A stretch of 64,000 nucleotides of DNA from Bacillota bacterium (GCA_902363515.1 CABJAN010000017.1:1-64000), one strand, 5' to 3'; counted from the stretch's first letter, positions 34,908 to 44,677 are shown. Notes: generated by a model from the sequence alone, not told the origin. Numbers and translations: made by a program.

Positions 34908-35744
34908 ATGGAATTTTATAAATATCACAGTCTGGGAAATGACTATCTGGTATATGACTGCAGAAAGAATGAAGAAGAATTAGAGCCGGAGAAGATTATA
35001 AGAATCTGTGCGCGGAAATTTGGAATTGGAGCAGATGGTATTGTAGCAGGCCCTTACATGCAGGGCGGCCAGATGCACGTAAAGGTTTACAATGCGGATG
35101 GTTCGGAGGCAGAGCAGGGAGGAAATGCCATCCGTATTTTTGCTCATTATTTAAAGAGCACAGGAGAGGTGAAGCGGGAGAGTTTTTCTCTTTTTACCAA
35201 AAGCGGTGAGGTGGAAATCAGGTTTTTGAACCGGGAAGGAACCAGGATTCAAATGACTATGGGACAGCTTTCCTTTAGCAGTAAAAAATTGGGGCTTTCA
35301 GGACCGGACAGAGAAGCTATCCATGAGTATTTTAATTTTGGCGGTGAGGAATATGACTGTACCTGTGTGTCCACGGGAAATCCCCACTGTGTTATTATAA
35401 CAGAGGACATTTCCAGGGCTAAAGTATGCGGAATCGGAAAATATTCAGAGGGTGCAGATTATTTTCCGGACAGAACCAATACCATCATTGTGAAGGTGCT
35501 GGACAAAAATAATATTCAGATTGAAATCTTTGAGCGGGGTGTGGGATATACTCTTTCTTCGGCAACCTGTAGTTGTGCAGCAGCCGGGGCGGCTTTTCGC
35601 CAGGGATTGATTGACTCAGACGTGATGGTGCATATGCCGGGAGGAAAGCTGTGGACCCAGATTGATGAGAACTGGAATGTGAAAATGATAGGAAGTGTGA
35701 AGAGAATCTGTAAGATAGAACTGTTTGAGGACTTTTTTCACTAG
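34908..35744 (+). CDS. DapF-fold protein lacking both catalytic cysteines
   Basis: A 278-residue diaminopimelate epimerase homologue: it begins YKYHSLGNDYLVYDC and keeps FGIGADGI, NADGSEAE and STGNPHCV. The first active-site motif, normally CGNG, reads GGNA (Gly71 in place of Cys), and the second, normally LACGTGACA, reads LSSATCSCA (Ser218 in place of Cys, GTG loop altered). The standard two-cysteine racemisation is therefore not possible. The nearby Cys221 and Cys223 might serve another chemistry. It is an intact gene, not a pseudogene. It lies only 21 nt upstream of the YesM-type kinase gene. Confidence 0.82.
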   Translation: MEFYKYHSLGNDYLVYDCRKNEEELEPEKIIRICARKFGIGADGIVAGPYMQGGQMHVKVYNADGSEAEQGGNAIRIFAHYLKSTGEVKRESFSLFTKSGEVEIRFLNREGTRIQMTMGQLSFSSKKLGLSGPDREAIHEYFNFGGEEYDCTCVSTGNPHCVIITEDISRAKVCGIGKYSEGADYFPDRTNTIIVKVLDKNNIQIEIFERGVGYTLSSATCSCAAAGAAFRQGLIDSDVMVHMPGGKLWTQIDENWNVKMIGSVKRICKIELFEDFFH

Positions 35745-35765
35745 AAGAGAGGGGCGGCTTCTCAT

Positions 35766-37460
35766 ATGAAAAAAATTATCAGAACGATGCACTTAAATAA
35801 GATGTTATCACTTATGCTTTTATGTTTATTAGTTATACAAAGTGTGGTTGTATGGGAATTTGGATCTTTTGGTACTATGATGCTTCGGCAACAAGAGGAG
35901 GAGTCTGTAGATTATATTTTAAAAACTTACCGTACAAATTTAAATAAAGCGTTAAATAAGATAGAGAGTGATTTGCAGGACATTCTTTCAAATCAAGTTA
36001 CATTGCAAATGTTAAAAAACCGTTCTGACTTGCGGCGTTGGAGGGCTAGTTATAATTTGACTTCTCTTTTAGATGAAAAGCGAGTTACAACTCAGGATGT
36101 AGACGGATATGTGATTTCAGATACAGCATATAATACGTTTCTTATGGCAAGAAATAAAAATATTGCATATTCAGATTTGGATGATATTGAATCTTTTTTT
36201 AAGCAGATTGACAGGGGGGAAATTATTAGTTCTGGATGGACAGCGGCAGAGATTAATAAAAAGGGTTATTTGCTTAAATACTATAATTACGGAGAAATCT
36301 TAATCGGGGCAATCGTTTCCCAAGAAAAAGTACAGCAAATTTTATCTTATGGACAGGATACTGATACAGGGATTGAATTTTTTGTAACCAATAATGAAAA
36401 AGAAATTATTTGTTCATCAAATCCTACCTGGCAATACGGACAGAAAATAGAGGAAAATGGAAATTCTGTGTTACGAGAGCAGAAAATTTTGGACGGAGAA
36501 TATTTGGTCATGGGAAGTATCCAGCATGTGGGGCTGGGAGCCCAGACACCGTATTTTTTTATCATTCTGTTTTTTTTAATTTTAGTGGTGGTATTGCTGC
36601 TATTTCTTCGCTTTTTTATGAATAAAGAAGTGATTGGTCCAGTTAAGGTTTTGTCAGATACCTCAGAAAAAATTCAGCAGGGAAATCTTATGGTGAGGCC
36701 TAGCTATGAATGTTGGAATCAGGAAATGTTGGAATTGAAAGAGACATATGCTATGATGTTGAACACGATTATGGATTTAAAGGTGCAACACTATGAAAAA
36801 ATGATTCAAGTAAAGGATTCAGAATTAAAATATATGCATATGCAGCTTAAACCCCACTTTTTTCTGAATGCTTTATCTACGATTAACAGTATGGCATATC
36901 AAAACAAGAATGAAGAAATTCATGATTTTATTCAGGTGTTTTCAGAGAATATACGTTATATGTTTAGAGCAGGGCTACGCACAGTCCCGCTGAAAGAGGA
37001 AATTGCACATGTGGAGAAATATCTGGATATGCAAAAGCTTCTTTATGCCAATAGTTTTTATGCATATTATGAGATGCCTGAGCAGCTTGAGGAATATCCG
37101 ATACCGCAGATGTTGCTGCATACCTTTGTGGAAAATATCTTTAAGCATGTAATTGATATTAATTCTTTTACTACGATTTTTATTGTGTGTTCTTTGGAAG
37201 AACATAATCAGGAAAGCATGCTAAAAATCGAAGTACAGAATACAGGAAAATGTTTCGAGGAGGAAACATTACGCAGAATTAATGGTACAGGAGAAGATGG
37301 AAATAGTAGTGGAGGAATTGGTTTAATGCACACAAAAGAAATTCTATCTATTCTGTATGGACAAAATTCTCTTATTTGGTTGGAAAATGAAGAGCCCGAA
37401 GGGGCAAAGGTGACAGTTTGGATACCAGAAAAAGTAGAACGTGATTTTCATAAGAGCTAG
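35766..37460 (+). CDS. YesM-type sensor histidine kinase
   Basis: A 564-residue membrane kinase. Transmembrane helices at about 13-33 and 262-285 flank an extracellular sensor region (Cache-like). HAMP follows, then the His_kinase region MQLKPHFFLNALSTIN (His364) and a HATPase domain with FVENIFKHVID and GGIGLMHTKEIL. It pairs with the response regulator 12 nt downstream. Such pairs usually control a neighbouring sugar-type ABC importer, here the one starting at 39189. Codons are much richer in A and T than in the preceding genes. Confidence 0.9.
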   Translation: MKKIIRTMHLNKMLSLMLLCLLVIQSVVVWEFGSFGTMMLRQQEEESVDYILKTYRTNLNKALNKIESDLQDILSNQVTLQMLKNRSDLRRWRASYNLTSLLDEKRVTTQDVDGYVISDTAYNTFLMARNKNIAYSDLDDIESFFKQIDRGEIISSGWTAAEINKKGYLLKYYNYGEILIGAIVSQEKVQQILSYGQDTDTGIEFFVTNNEKEIICSSNPTWQYGQKIEENGNSVLREQKILDGEYLVMGSIQHVGLGAQTPYFFIILFFLILVVVLLLFLRFFMNKEVIGPVKVLSDTSEKIQQGNLMVRPSYECWNQEMLELKETYAMMLNTIMDLKVQHYEKMIQVKDSELKYMHMQLKPHFFLNALSTINSMAYQNKNEEIHDFIQVFSENIRYMFRAGLRTVPLKEEIAHVEKYLDMQKLLYANSFYAYYEMPEQLEEYPIPQMLLHTFVENIFKHVIDINSFTTIFIVCSLEEHNQESMLKIEVQNTGKCFEEETLRRINGTGEDGNSSGGIGLMHTKEILSILYGQNSLIWLENEEPEGAKVTVWIPEKVERDFHKS

Positions 37461-37472
37461 GAGAAGAGATGT

Positions 37473-39047
37473 ATGAATTTACTGATTGTAGATGATGAGG
37501 TTGTGACTACAGAAGTTTTGAAAGAACAAATTGACAGAAAGAAAATTCCTATCCGACAGATTTTTGTGGCGTATAATGCAGCTATGGCAAGAGAATGTCT
37601 GGAACATCAGAAGATAGACATTGTTCTCTGTGATATTGAGATGCCAAAAGAAAGTGGACTTGAATTATTGGAATGGATTCGCAAAAGGAATAAAGAGATA
37701 GAATTTTTGTTTCTTACTAGTCATGAAAAATTTGAATATGCATTTGGGGCGGTGAAAAACGGAGCGGCAAATTATTTGTTGAAACCTTTAGATATGCCTA
37801 CAATCAATCATGCACTCTATGTTGTAACAGAAAAAATATGTAAGAAAAGGCAGATGAGTTTGGCAGAAGAATATTGGAGTCATGGAAAGAGGAAAGTAGA
37901 AGCAGATTTTTGGAGATCTGTTTTGCGGGGGGACTTGGGAAATGAGGAAAAGGAAATCCAAATGGAAATTGAGCGGTACGGTCTTGGATTGGAAAAAGAA
38001 AAGAGGTATACCCTTGTTTTAATTCGTGTGCGCAAAGAAGCAGTATTTGCAGAGATACAAAATACGTCTTTGAATCAGTTTATCTTAGATAATATTTTAG
38101 CAGAAACATTTACCAGAAATTTAAAGATGGAAAATGTAATTCATTGGGAAGATAATGGAGAGTATTATATCTGCGCCGTATCCGATATGGAAGGAAATGA
38201 GGTAAAAAGAAGGGGAGAAGAAGTCTGTTCTTTGCTGAACCAGTTTTATGCGAATCCTATTTATGTTGGATATATTTCAGATGAGGGGACTATAGTAGAA
38301 TTGGGAAATATTTGCAGGGGAATTCTAGCCTATGATAGAAAACATATGCATGATGAAGGGAAATTGCTGATTTTTGCGGAAATTACAGGAGAACAGCATA
38401 CACTGGAGAATGTATTGGATGCGAAATTTATTTTTTCTTGTTTAGAGAAAGGAGAGCGTGTAAAACTTTTAGAATACCTTCAGAAAATGGTAGCAGAAGT
38501 AAAACGAAGAGATACAAGTCTCGCTAATATTCAATATTTTCAGATGGACTTTTTACAGATAATTGGAGTATATCTTCATAAGCAAGGTATGGATTTGGAG
38601 ATTTTATTTGAAGACAGCAATTATGTGGATATTCAAAAGGAATCCCTTACTTCAGAATTATCTATGATTCGCTGGAATGCATATGTGGTAAATAAAATTT
38701 TTGACAGTATTAAAAGCAGAGAAAAAAGTGATAATATGGTGGAAATATTGGTGGACTATATTCGCCAGCATTATGAAGAAAATATAACCCGAAATACTTT
38801 GGCAGAAATGGTACATTTTTCACCGGAATATGTGGGAAAAACATTTAAAAAACAAACAGGAAGCAGTATTAATGATTATGTAAATCAACTTAGGATTGAA
38901 GAAGCTAAGAGATTGCTAAAAGGAACGGATAATAAAGTGATTGATATAGCTTTAATGGTAGGGTTTGAAAATATGCCTTATTTTTCTTCTGTATTTAAAA
39001 AATATACAGGATGTTCTCCGGCAGAATATAAAAAAATTTATGGATAA
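37473..39047 (+). CDS. YesN-type response regulator (REC + AraC HTH)
   Basis: A 524-residue regulator. The receiver domain has the phospho-acceptor in IVLCDIEMPKESGLELL (Asp54), a long linker region spans about 130-410, and the AraC DNA-binding domain ends the protein (NTLAEMVHFSPEYVGKTFKK, then MVGFENMPYFSSVFKKYTG). It likely activates the operon that starts beyond the terminator at 39086. The gene is A+T-rich like its neighbours. Confidence 0.92.
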   Translation: MNLLIVDDEVVTTEVLKEQIDRKKIPIRQIFVAYNAAMARECLEHQKIDIVLCDIEMPKESGLELLEWIRKRNKEIEFLFLTSHEKFEYAFGAVKNGAANYLLKPLDMPTINHALYVVTEKICKKRQMSLAEEYWSHGKRKVEADFWRSVLRGDLGNEEKEIQMEIERYGLGLEKEKRYTLVLIRVRKEAVFAEIQNTSLNQFILDNILAETFTRNLKMENVIHWEDNGEYYICAVSDMEGNEVKRRGEEVCSLLNQFYANPIYVGYISDEGTIVELGNICRGILAYDRKHMHDEGKLLIFAEITGEQHTLENVLDAKFIFSCLEKGERVKLLEYLQKMVAEVKRRDTSLANIQYFQMDFLQIIGVYLHKQGMDLEILFEDSNYVDIQKESLTSELSMIRWNAYVVNKIFDSIKSREKSDNMVEILVDYIRQHYEENITRNTLAEMVHFSPEYVGKTFKKQTGSSINDYVNQLRIEEAKRLLKGTDNKVIDIALMVGFENMPYFSSVFKKYTGCSPAEYKKIYG

Positions 39048-39085
39048 AATTTTTTATATTGTGATAAGTGAATAATTAATATCTT

Positions 39086-39133
39086 AAAAATGAAAGTTTT
39101 TATACTTTTTTGTATAAGAATTTTCATTTTTTT
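39086..39133 (+). terminator. Terminator after the response regulator
   Basis: aaaaatgaaa (39086-39095) pairs with tttcattttt (39122-39131), with an inner tatac/gtata pairing, followed by further T residues. It separates the regulatory genes from the binding-protein operon, which therefore needs its own promoter in 39134-39180. A TATAGT-like -10 is seen near 39141. Confidence 0.7.
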
Positions 39134-39188
39134 AATGCTATAGTTATTGTATCAAACAAAGAGAAGTAATAAAAAAGGAGGAAGGCGT

Positions 39189-40715
39189 ATGATGAAAAAA
39201 ATGTTGGCGGCATTTCTGGCAGTTACCATGGCAGGAACGATGTTAGCAGGATGTGGCACTGAGGAAAAGACCGGCAAAAGTTCAGAAAAGAAGGAAACAG
39301 AAGAAGGGGTTGACGAAATTGTCTTTGCCTATATGACACAGAATAATATCCCTGAAGCAAAAGAGTTACAGAGAATTGAGGATTTGATTAATGACTATAC
39401 GGTTGAAAAAATCAATACGAAGGTAGATTTAGCTATTTTTTCAAATGCTGATTATGTAAATCAAGTGAATTTAATGTTAGCATCAGGTGAAAAATTAGAT
39501 GTTTTCCAGGCATATAATACATCTCATTTGAAATATATTCAAGATGGAACGGCCTTGGATATTACGGAATATCTGGATAATGAGTTGAAAGAAACCTGTG
39601 AGACTATATATGACGGATTTTTAAAACCTACAACCGTAGAAGGGAAAACCTATGGTGTTCTTAATATGGGTTCCAATTATGTACCAGGAGGTTTTACTTA
39701 CAGAGAGGATATTGTGGAAGAACTTGATATTGATATGAGTGCTGTGACAAAACCTGAAGATTTAACAGCAGTTTTTGAAAAAGTAAAAGAAGCATATCCA
39801 GATATGGTTATTATTGATCCGAATAGAGCAAATGCATTATTTGAAACTTATTTGGGCAAAATCGCATGTTTTGACCCATTGGGCGATAATATCGCTAACA
39901 CAGTGTCCGGTGTGGCATATCAGGATGATTCAACAGTGGTTAGCATTTATGAGACACCAGAGTTCCATGAACTCTGCGACCTTACTAGAAGCTGGTATGA
40001 AGCAGGGTATTATGCCAGTGATGCAGCAACCACAACAGCGACGACTGCAGAGCTCCTTATGTCAGGGAATTGTTTTGGAACTTTCTGTGGTTTAGGAAAT
40101 CCTAAGATTGCAGAACAATATACTACAAATTATGGACATCCTTTTGATAATGTACAGATTAGCGATTCCATGATTTGGGCAGGTAATAATAATGCATGGA
40201 TGGTGAATTCTGGAAGCGAAGCACCGTCTGCAGCGTGTAAGTTTTTAAATTTACTGTATACGGATGAATATGTTGATAATCTCTTAGTTTATGGTGAAGA
40301 AGGAGTTGACTATGTGCTGAATGAAGACGGTTGTGCAGTAGCCCCTGAAGGATACACAGATTTGAATAGTGTAGCATATACTAATAATATGAATTATTAT
40401 TTCTGGGGAAATAAATGGCTTACTTATCCTGTTGTAGGTGGTTTGACAGGAGAAGAAAAAGAAAAAAATATGGAACAAAACTATACAGGAGAACATTCCA
40501 AGTATTATGGATTTCTTTATGATTACAGCGCAGAACAAGCTGAGTATACAGCGTGTCTGAATATTGTTGAGGAATATAAGAAGGCTCTCTGGGTAGGAGC
40601 AGTGGATGTGGAAGAAACTCTGGATGAAATGACAAAGCGTTTAGAAGCTGCTGGTATGAATAAACTTATAGAAAGCAAACAGGAACAATTGGACAAATGG
40701 CTGTCTGAACAATAA
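39189..40715 (+). CDS. ABC transporter substrate-binding lipoprotein (LplA-like)
   Basis: A 508-residue extracellular solute-binding lipoprotein. The signal ends MLAGC (Cys22), followed by a Lys/Glu/Ser linker and a family 1 type fold (LNDYTVEK-, ANADYVNQV-like blocks, MLASGEKLDVFQAYN). The frame opens at 39147, but the ATG at 39189 follows AAAGGAGG and starts the signal peptide. It should feed the two permeases downstream. No ATPase gene is in the operon, so a shared MsmK/UgpC-type ATPase is expected. LplA relatives bind complex sugars; here the ligand may be atypical. Confidence 0.9.
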   Translation: MMKKMLAAFLAVTMAGTMLAGCGTEEKTGKSSEKKETEEGVDEIVFAYMTQNNIPEAKELQRIEDLINDYTVEKINTKVDLAIFSNADYVNQVNLMLASGEKLDVFQAYNTSHLKYIQDGTALDITEYLDNELKETCETIYDGFLKPTTVEGKTYGVLNMGSNYVPGGFTYREDIVEELDIDMSAVTKPEDLTAVFEKVKEAYPDMVIIDPNRANALFETYLGKIACFDPLGDNIANTVSGVAYQDDSTVVSIYETPEFHELCDLTRSWYEAGYYASDAATTTATTAELLMSGNCFGTFCGLGNPKIAEQYTTNYGHPFDNVQISDSMIWAGNNNAWMVNSGSEAPSAACKFLNLLYTDEYVDNLLVYGEEGVDYVLNEDGCAVAPEGYTDLNSVAYTNNMNYYFWGNKWLTYPVVGGLTGEEKEKNMEQNYTGEHSKYYGFLYDYSAEQAEYTACLNIVEEYKKALWVGAVDVEETLDEMTKRLEAAGMNKLIESKQEQLDKWLSEQ

Positions 40716-40721
40716 TAAAGA

Positions 40722-40756
40722 CAAAGGCTGCCGCATTTTGAATGCCGCAGCCTTTG
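40722..40756 (+). terminator. Strong hairpin between binding protein and permease genes
   Basis: A 10-bp stem (caaaggctgc/gcagcctttg) continues after a C-C mismatch into gcatt/aatgc with loop ttg. No T-run follows. Such hairpins commonly protect the 3' end of the binding-protein message so that it is made in excess over the permeases; partial termination is also possible. Confidence 0.7.
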
Positions 40757-40783
40757 ACAATCTTAAAAGAAAAGGAGACAGAC

Positions 40784-41707
40784 ATGACAAAAAGTAGAAA
40801 GAAAAAATTAAATAAAAATACGCTATCCCTTTTTCTCATTGCCCTTCCAGGAATAACGTATTTGGTTATCAATAATTATATACCGATTATGGGGATTTTT
40901 ATAGCGTTTAAGAATTTTAGTTATGCGAAAGGAATTTGGGGCAGCCCTTGGTGTGGTTTAGATAATTTTAAATTTTTATTTATTACAGATGATGCGTGGG
41001 TTATTACCCGAAATACTTTATTATACAACTTGGCATTTATTGTTATTGGGACAATTATTTCCATAGCATTTGCGATTTTGCTTCATGAATTAGGAGAACG
41101 AATCAGAGGAAAATTTTTTCAATCGGTTTTGTTGTTTCCGCATTTGCTTTCCTGGGTGGTAACGGCGTATTTAGTATATGCACTTTTGGGAACTAATAAT
41201 GGGTTTATTAACAATACAGTTTTGAATGGACTTGGAAAAGAAGGAATTGACTGGTATACCGCTAAAAATATGTGGCCGCTAATTCTGTTACTTGTATACT
41301 TATGGAAAAATGCAGGATATAACGCTATTGTTTATATGGCAGGAATTGCAGGAATTGATAAAGAAATTTATGAAGCTGCTAAAATTGATGGGGCGAGTAA
41401 AATGAAACAAATTACATCTATTACATTACCAATGTTAAAACCTACCGTTATTATTATGACACTTATGTCTATTGGTCGTATTTTTTATTCTGATTTCGGA
41501 TTGTTCTACCAAGTGCCTATGAATGCGGGAACTCTGATTTCCACAACTCAAACCATTGATACGTATGTATATAGAGGACTTATGGAACAGGGAAACATAG
41601 CCATGTCATCAGCGGCAGGAGTGTATCAATCGCTTGTAGGTTTTGCTCTTGTTATGATTGCAAATTATATTGTGCGGAAGAAAGATCCAGAAAATGCATT
41701 GTTTTAG
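40784..41707 (+). CDS. Carbohydrate-type ABC permease (LplB-like)
   Basis: A 307-residue membrane permease with six helices and a BPD_transp_1 core. The EAA loop reads EIYEAAKIDGASKMKQIT. The N-terminus (YIPIMGIFIAFKNFSYAKGI) is typical of LplB/YtcP-type systems. The ATG at 40784 follows AAAGGAGA. It forms a heterodimer with the next gene product. Confidence 0.92.
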   Translation: MTKSRKKKLNKNTLSLFLIALPGITYLVINNYIPIMGIFIAFKNFSYAKGIWGSPWCGLDNFKFLFITDDAWVITRNTLLYNLAFIVIGTIISIAFAILLHELGERIRGKFFQSVLLFPHLLSWVVTAYLVYALLGTNNGFINNTVLNGLGKEGIDWYTAKNMWPLILLLVYLWKNAGYNAIVYMAGIAGIDKEIYEAAKIDGASKMKQITSITLPMLKPTVIIMTLMSIGRIFYSDFGLFYQVPMNAGTLISTTQTIDTYVYRGLMEQGNIAMSSAAGVYQSLVGFALVMIANYIVRKKDPENALF

Positions 41708-41718
41708 GAGGTTGCATT

Positions 41719-42615
41719 ATGAATATATCTATCAGTGATGAAAAAAGATTCCGAACCATTGCCACCATAATTCTTCTGACAATTAGTTTAGTGGCGTTAT
41801 TTCCTATGCTGCTTCTTGTAGTGGCATCATTTACAGATGAAAATGAATTGATTACCAGAGGATATCAGATTTTGCCTAATAAATTTAGCCTGGAAGCCTA
41901 TACTTATATGGTAAAGCAGGCACCTACCATTGTAAGGGCTTATCTGGTAACTATTGGAACGACTGTTATTGGGACAACTTTAAGTGTGATTCTTACAACC
42001 TCCATAGCATATCCTATGGCACGTCGCACTTTTCCGTTTAAAAATGCATTGTCATTTTTTGTGTATTTTACCATGTTGTTTAATGGAGGGTTAGTGCCAC
42101 AGTATATTATGTGGACTACGATTTTTCACATTAAAGATACCTATGCGGCATTAATCTTCCCTAATTTGTTAATGACTGCATTTAATGTATTTCTGGTGCG
42201 GAATTATTACAGTAATAGTTTGCCTGAGGCGTTATATGAAGCAGCACAATTAGACGGAGCCTCAGAAATTGGTATTTTTGCTAAAGTTGTTTTTCCATTG
42301 TCCAAGCCAGTTATTGCTACAATTGCATTGTTTACAGGGCTTTCTTATTGGAATAGCTGGACAAATGCGTTGTACTATGTCCAAGATCCTAAGTATTTTG
42401 GAATCCAGAATTTGCTTATGCGTATTATGAAAAATATAGAATATTTGCGAACTGGTGCAGCGGAAATGGCAGCAGAAGGACAAGCAGTATCACTTCCGGG
42501 AAATTCTATTCGTATGGCGTTGGCGTTTATTGGAATTTTGCCGATTCTGATTATTTATCCTATGCTACAGAAATATTTTATCAAAGGTGTTGTTGTGGGA
42601 GCTGTAAAAGGGTAA
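41719..42615 (+). CDS. Carbohydrate-type ABC permease (LplC-like)
   Basis: A 298-residue partner permease with six helices. The EAA loop is EALYEAAQLDGASEIGIFAK, and the C-terminal MLQKYFIKGVVVGAVKG ending is typical of LplC/YtcP-type subunits. It follows the first permease by 11 nt with an AGGAGG site. Confidence 0.92.
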   Translation: MNISISDEKRFRTIATIILLTISLVALFPMLLLVVASFTDENELITRGYQILPNKFSLEAYTYMVKQAPTIVRAYLVTIGTTVIGTTLSVILTTSIAYPMARRTFPFKNALSFFVYFTMLFNGGLVPQYIMWTTIFHIKDTYAALIFPNLLMTAFNVFLVRNYYSNSLPEALYEAAQLDGASEIGIFAKVVFPLSKPVIATIALFTGLSYWNSWTNALYYVQDPKYFGIQNLLMRIMKNIEYLRTGAAEMAAEGQAVSLPGNSIRMALAFIGILPILIIYPMLQKYFIKGVVVGAVKG

Positions 42616-42634
42616 GAGATTAGGAGGAATAGAG

Positions 42635-43417
42635 ATGGCAGCTTTTGTACATTGTAATTTCCGGTCAAATATTTTATGTATGTCTGTAGATGTTTCTGTT
42701 TTGCTTCCTGATAATGAGAGGAGCAGATTGTTTCTGGAAAACAAACAGGAACCAGTGAAATATAAAACGTTATATTTACTTCATGGGTTTACAGGGGATT
42801 ATATGAGCTATCTGCGAACTTCAAATATCGAAAGATATGCAGACGAGTATCAGATTATGGTGGTTATGCCAAGTATTTATAATAGTGCATATACAGACAT
42901 GAAATATGGTTTGGATTATTTTACATATCTTTCAAAGGAATTGATGCATTTTATTGAATTAACATTTCCTGCTTCTCAAAAAAGAGAAGAACGATTTGTG
43001 GCAGGAATGTCTATGGGAGGCTATGGTGCTTATAAATTTGGGCTTTCCTGTCCGGAAAAATTTTGTGCTATTGGCGGAGTAGCAGGGTCTTATCATGCAG
43101 AATACAGATATCAGGGAAAGGTATCCACAGTATCTACATTATGTGAGGGTCTTTATGGAGATCCACCACAGATTGTACCAGAGGTTCATGATGTTTTTAC
43201 TTTATTGAAACAATTGAAAGAAGAAGGAAAAGAAATACCAAGACTCTATACCTGCTGCGGAACAGAGGACCGTAGATACCAGGATTCTGTAGATTTAAAA
43301 GAATTTGCAGAGAAATTGGAAATTCCTATGGTTTTTGAACAGGGGCCAGGAAAACATGATATGATATTCTTTGATGAATATATTCAAAGAATATTAAAAT
43401 GGATGTTGTGTCCATAG
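42635..43417 (+). CDS. Alpha/beta-hydrolase esterase (EstA/FrmB-like)
   Basis: A 260-residue esterase of the esterase-D/tributyrin-esterase family. The oxyanion block LYLLHGFTGD, the nucleophile elbow GMSMGGYGAY and the catalytic histidine in GPGKHDMIFFDEY are visible. It has no signal peptide, so it acts on imported substrates. Related enzymes cleave short acyl, acetyl or feruloyl esters. Its position after the permeases and before citrate lyase suggests it opens an ester in the imported compound. Confidence 0.85.
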   Translation: MAAFVHCNFRSNILCMSVDVSVLLPDNERSRLFLENKQEPVKYKTLYLLHGFTGDYMSYLRTSNIERYADEYQIMVVMPSIYNSAYTDMKYGLDYFTYLSKELMHFIELTFPASQKREERFVAGMSMGGYGAYKFGLSCPEKFCAIGGVAGSYHAEYRYQGKVSTVSTLCEGLYGDPPQIVPEVHDVFTLLKQLKEEGKEIPRLYTCCGTEDRRYQDSVDLKEFAEKLEIPMVFEQGPGKHDMIFFDEYIQRILKWMLCP

Positions 43418-43430
43418 GAGGTATAGGCAT

Positions 43431-44357
43431 ATGAGGCTGGAGAAAATTTTTAATGAGTTTATTGAGTATAGTGAAAAGGAAAAACTGTATATCGAAGGTA
43501 TTGCCATAGCAGATGAGGTGCAGGTGCTAATGGAACATCATTTTACACCTGATTTACCGAGAAATATATATTCCCACACAAAAAGTTATATGGCAACAGC
43601 AGCTGGTATTGCTATTGAAGAAGGTAAGCTTTCTTTAGATAATCGGTTGGCAGATTTTTTTCCGGAGTATTTACCCAAACAGGCAGATTCTCGTTTGTCT
43701 GAGATAACTTTGAGAAATCTTCTCACTATGTCAAGTGGTTTTCATAAGCCTTATTTAATGGGAAAAGATAGAAGAGAAGGCATAGGAATGCCAGATTATA
43801 TGGAATATATGATGTCACGTCCTATTGTTTGTGAGCCTGGAAGCAGATTCTTGTATTCTACAGCAGATAGTATTCTTGCTGGCAGGATGATTGAAAAAGC
43901 TGTGGGAATGAGATTGGGAGTGTATCTGTATGAGAGACTTTTTCGTAAATTAAACCAGGGATGGCCGCAATGGGAAAATGACCCTCAAGGGCACCCGATA
44001 GGCGGCGGTGGTATGCATATGACCCTTACAGATATGATGAAATTAGGTCAGCTATATTTAGCAGATGGAATCTGGAAAGGGGAACAGTTAATATCGCACA
44101 ACTGGATACAAGAGGCAACAAAAAAGCAAATTGATACAGAAGGTGAACAGGATATCTGGAAGTGCGGATATGGATATCAATTTTGGATGTCTCCTTATCC
44201 AAAGGCGTACCGTGCAGATGGAGCTTATGGACAGATTACAACCGTTTTGCCAGAACAGAATCTGGTTGTAGCTGTCCAATGCCCAGAATACGGAGACTTT
44301 GAAAAAGTGAAACGAGCGCTTCACACAAAAATATTTTTGCCTATTATAAAGGATTAA
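43431..44357 (+). CDS. Beta-lactamase-fold serine hydrolase
   Basis: A 308-residue class C beta-lactamase/esterase-family protein. The SxxK motif is SHTK in NIYSHTKSYMATAAGIA, the second-motif tyrosine is in FLYSTADS, and a GGGGMHMTLTDM block follows. The C-terminal part contains AYGQITTVLPEQNLVVAV. It has no signal sequence, so it is cytoplasmic; esterase, amidase or peptidase activity is more likely than antibiotic resistance. It is the second hydrolase of the citrate lyase operon. Confidence 0.83.
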   Translation: MRLEKIFNEFIEYSEKEKLYIEGIAIADEVQVLMEHHFTPDLPRNIYSHTKSYMATAAGIAIEEGKLSLDNRLADFFPEYLPKQADSRLSEITLRNLLTMSSGFHKPYLMGKDRREGIGMPDYMEYMMSRPIVCEPGSRFLYSTADSILAGRMIEKAVGMRLGVYLYERLFRKLNQGWPQWENDPQGHPIGGGGMHMTLTDMMKLGQLYLADGIWKGEQLISHNWIQEATKKQIDTEGEQDIWKCGYGYQFWMSPYPKAYRADGAYGQITTVLPEQNLVVAVQCPEYGDFEKVKRALHTKIFLPIIKD

Positions 44358-44377
44358 AAAAGATAAGAAGGTAATGT

Positions 44378-44677
44378 ATGAAGATATTAAAACCAGCAGT
44401 AGCAGGAACTTTAGAATCTAGTGACTGTCAGGTGACAGTAGAACCAGGCGGAGGGAAGATTGAGCTTCAAATTAAAAGTTCTGTCTTTCACCAATATGGC
44501 AAACAAATCCGCAATACAATTATGGAAACATTAGAAAAGTTAGACGTAAAAGATATAAAAATTGGGATTGTTGATAGAGGGGCCTTGGATTGTACGATTC
44601 GTGCCAGAGTAGAAGGAGCTGTGTACCGTTCTGTAGGAAAAACAGAGCAGCTTCCATGGGGAGGTGCAATTCAGTGA
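44378..44677 (+). CDS. citD: Citrate lyase acyl carrier protein (gamma subunit)
   Basis: A 99-residue acyl carrier protein of citrate lyase. The attachment serine for the phosphoribosyl-dephospho-CoA arm lies in AGTLESSDCQVTV (Ser14 expected). The conserved centre IRNTIMETLEKLDV and the end DRGALDCTIRARVE are present. The citX and citG genes that build the cofactor are not in the window. Its stop overlaps the GTG start of citE. Confidence 0.94.
   Translation: MKILKPAVAGTLESSDCQVTVEPGGGKIELQIKSSVFHQYGKQIRNTIMETLEKLDVKDIKIGIVDRGALDCTIRARVEGAVYRSVGKTEQLPWGGAIQ

Noticed and set aside
43431..44357. Antibiotic-resistance beta-lactamase
   Set aside because: The protein lacks a signal peptide, shows only SxxK-family features common to esterases and lies in a catabolic operon.
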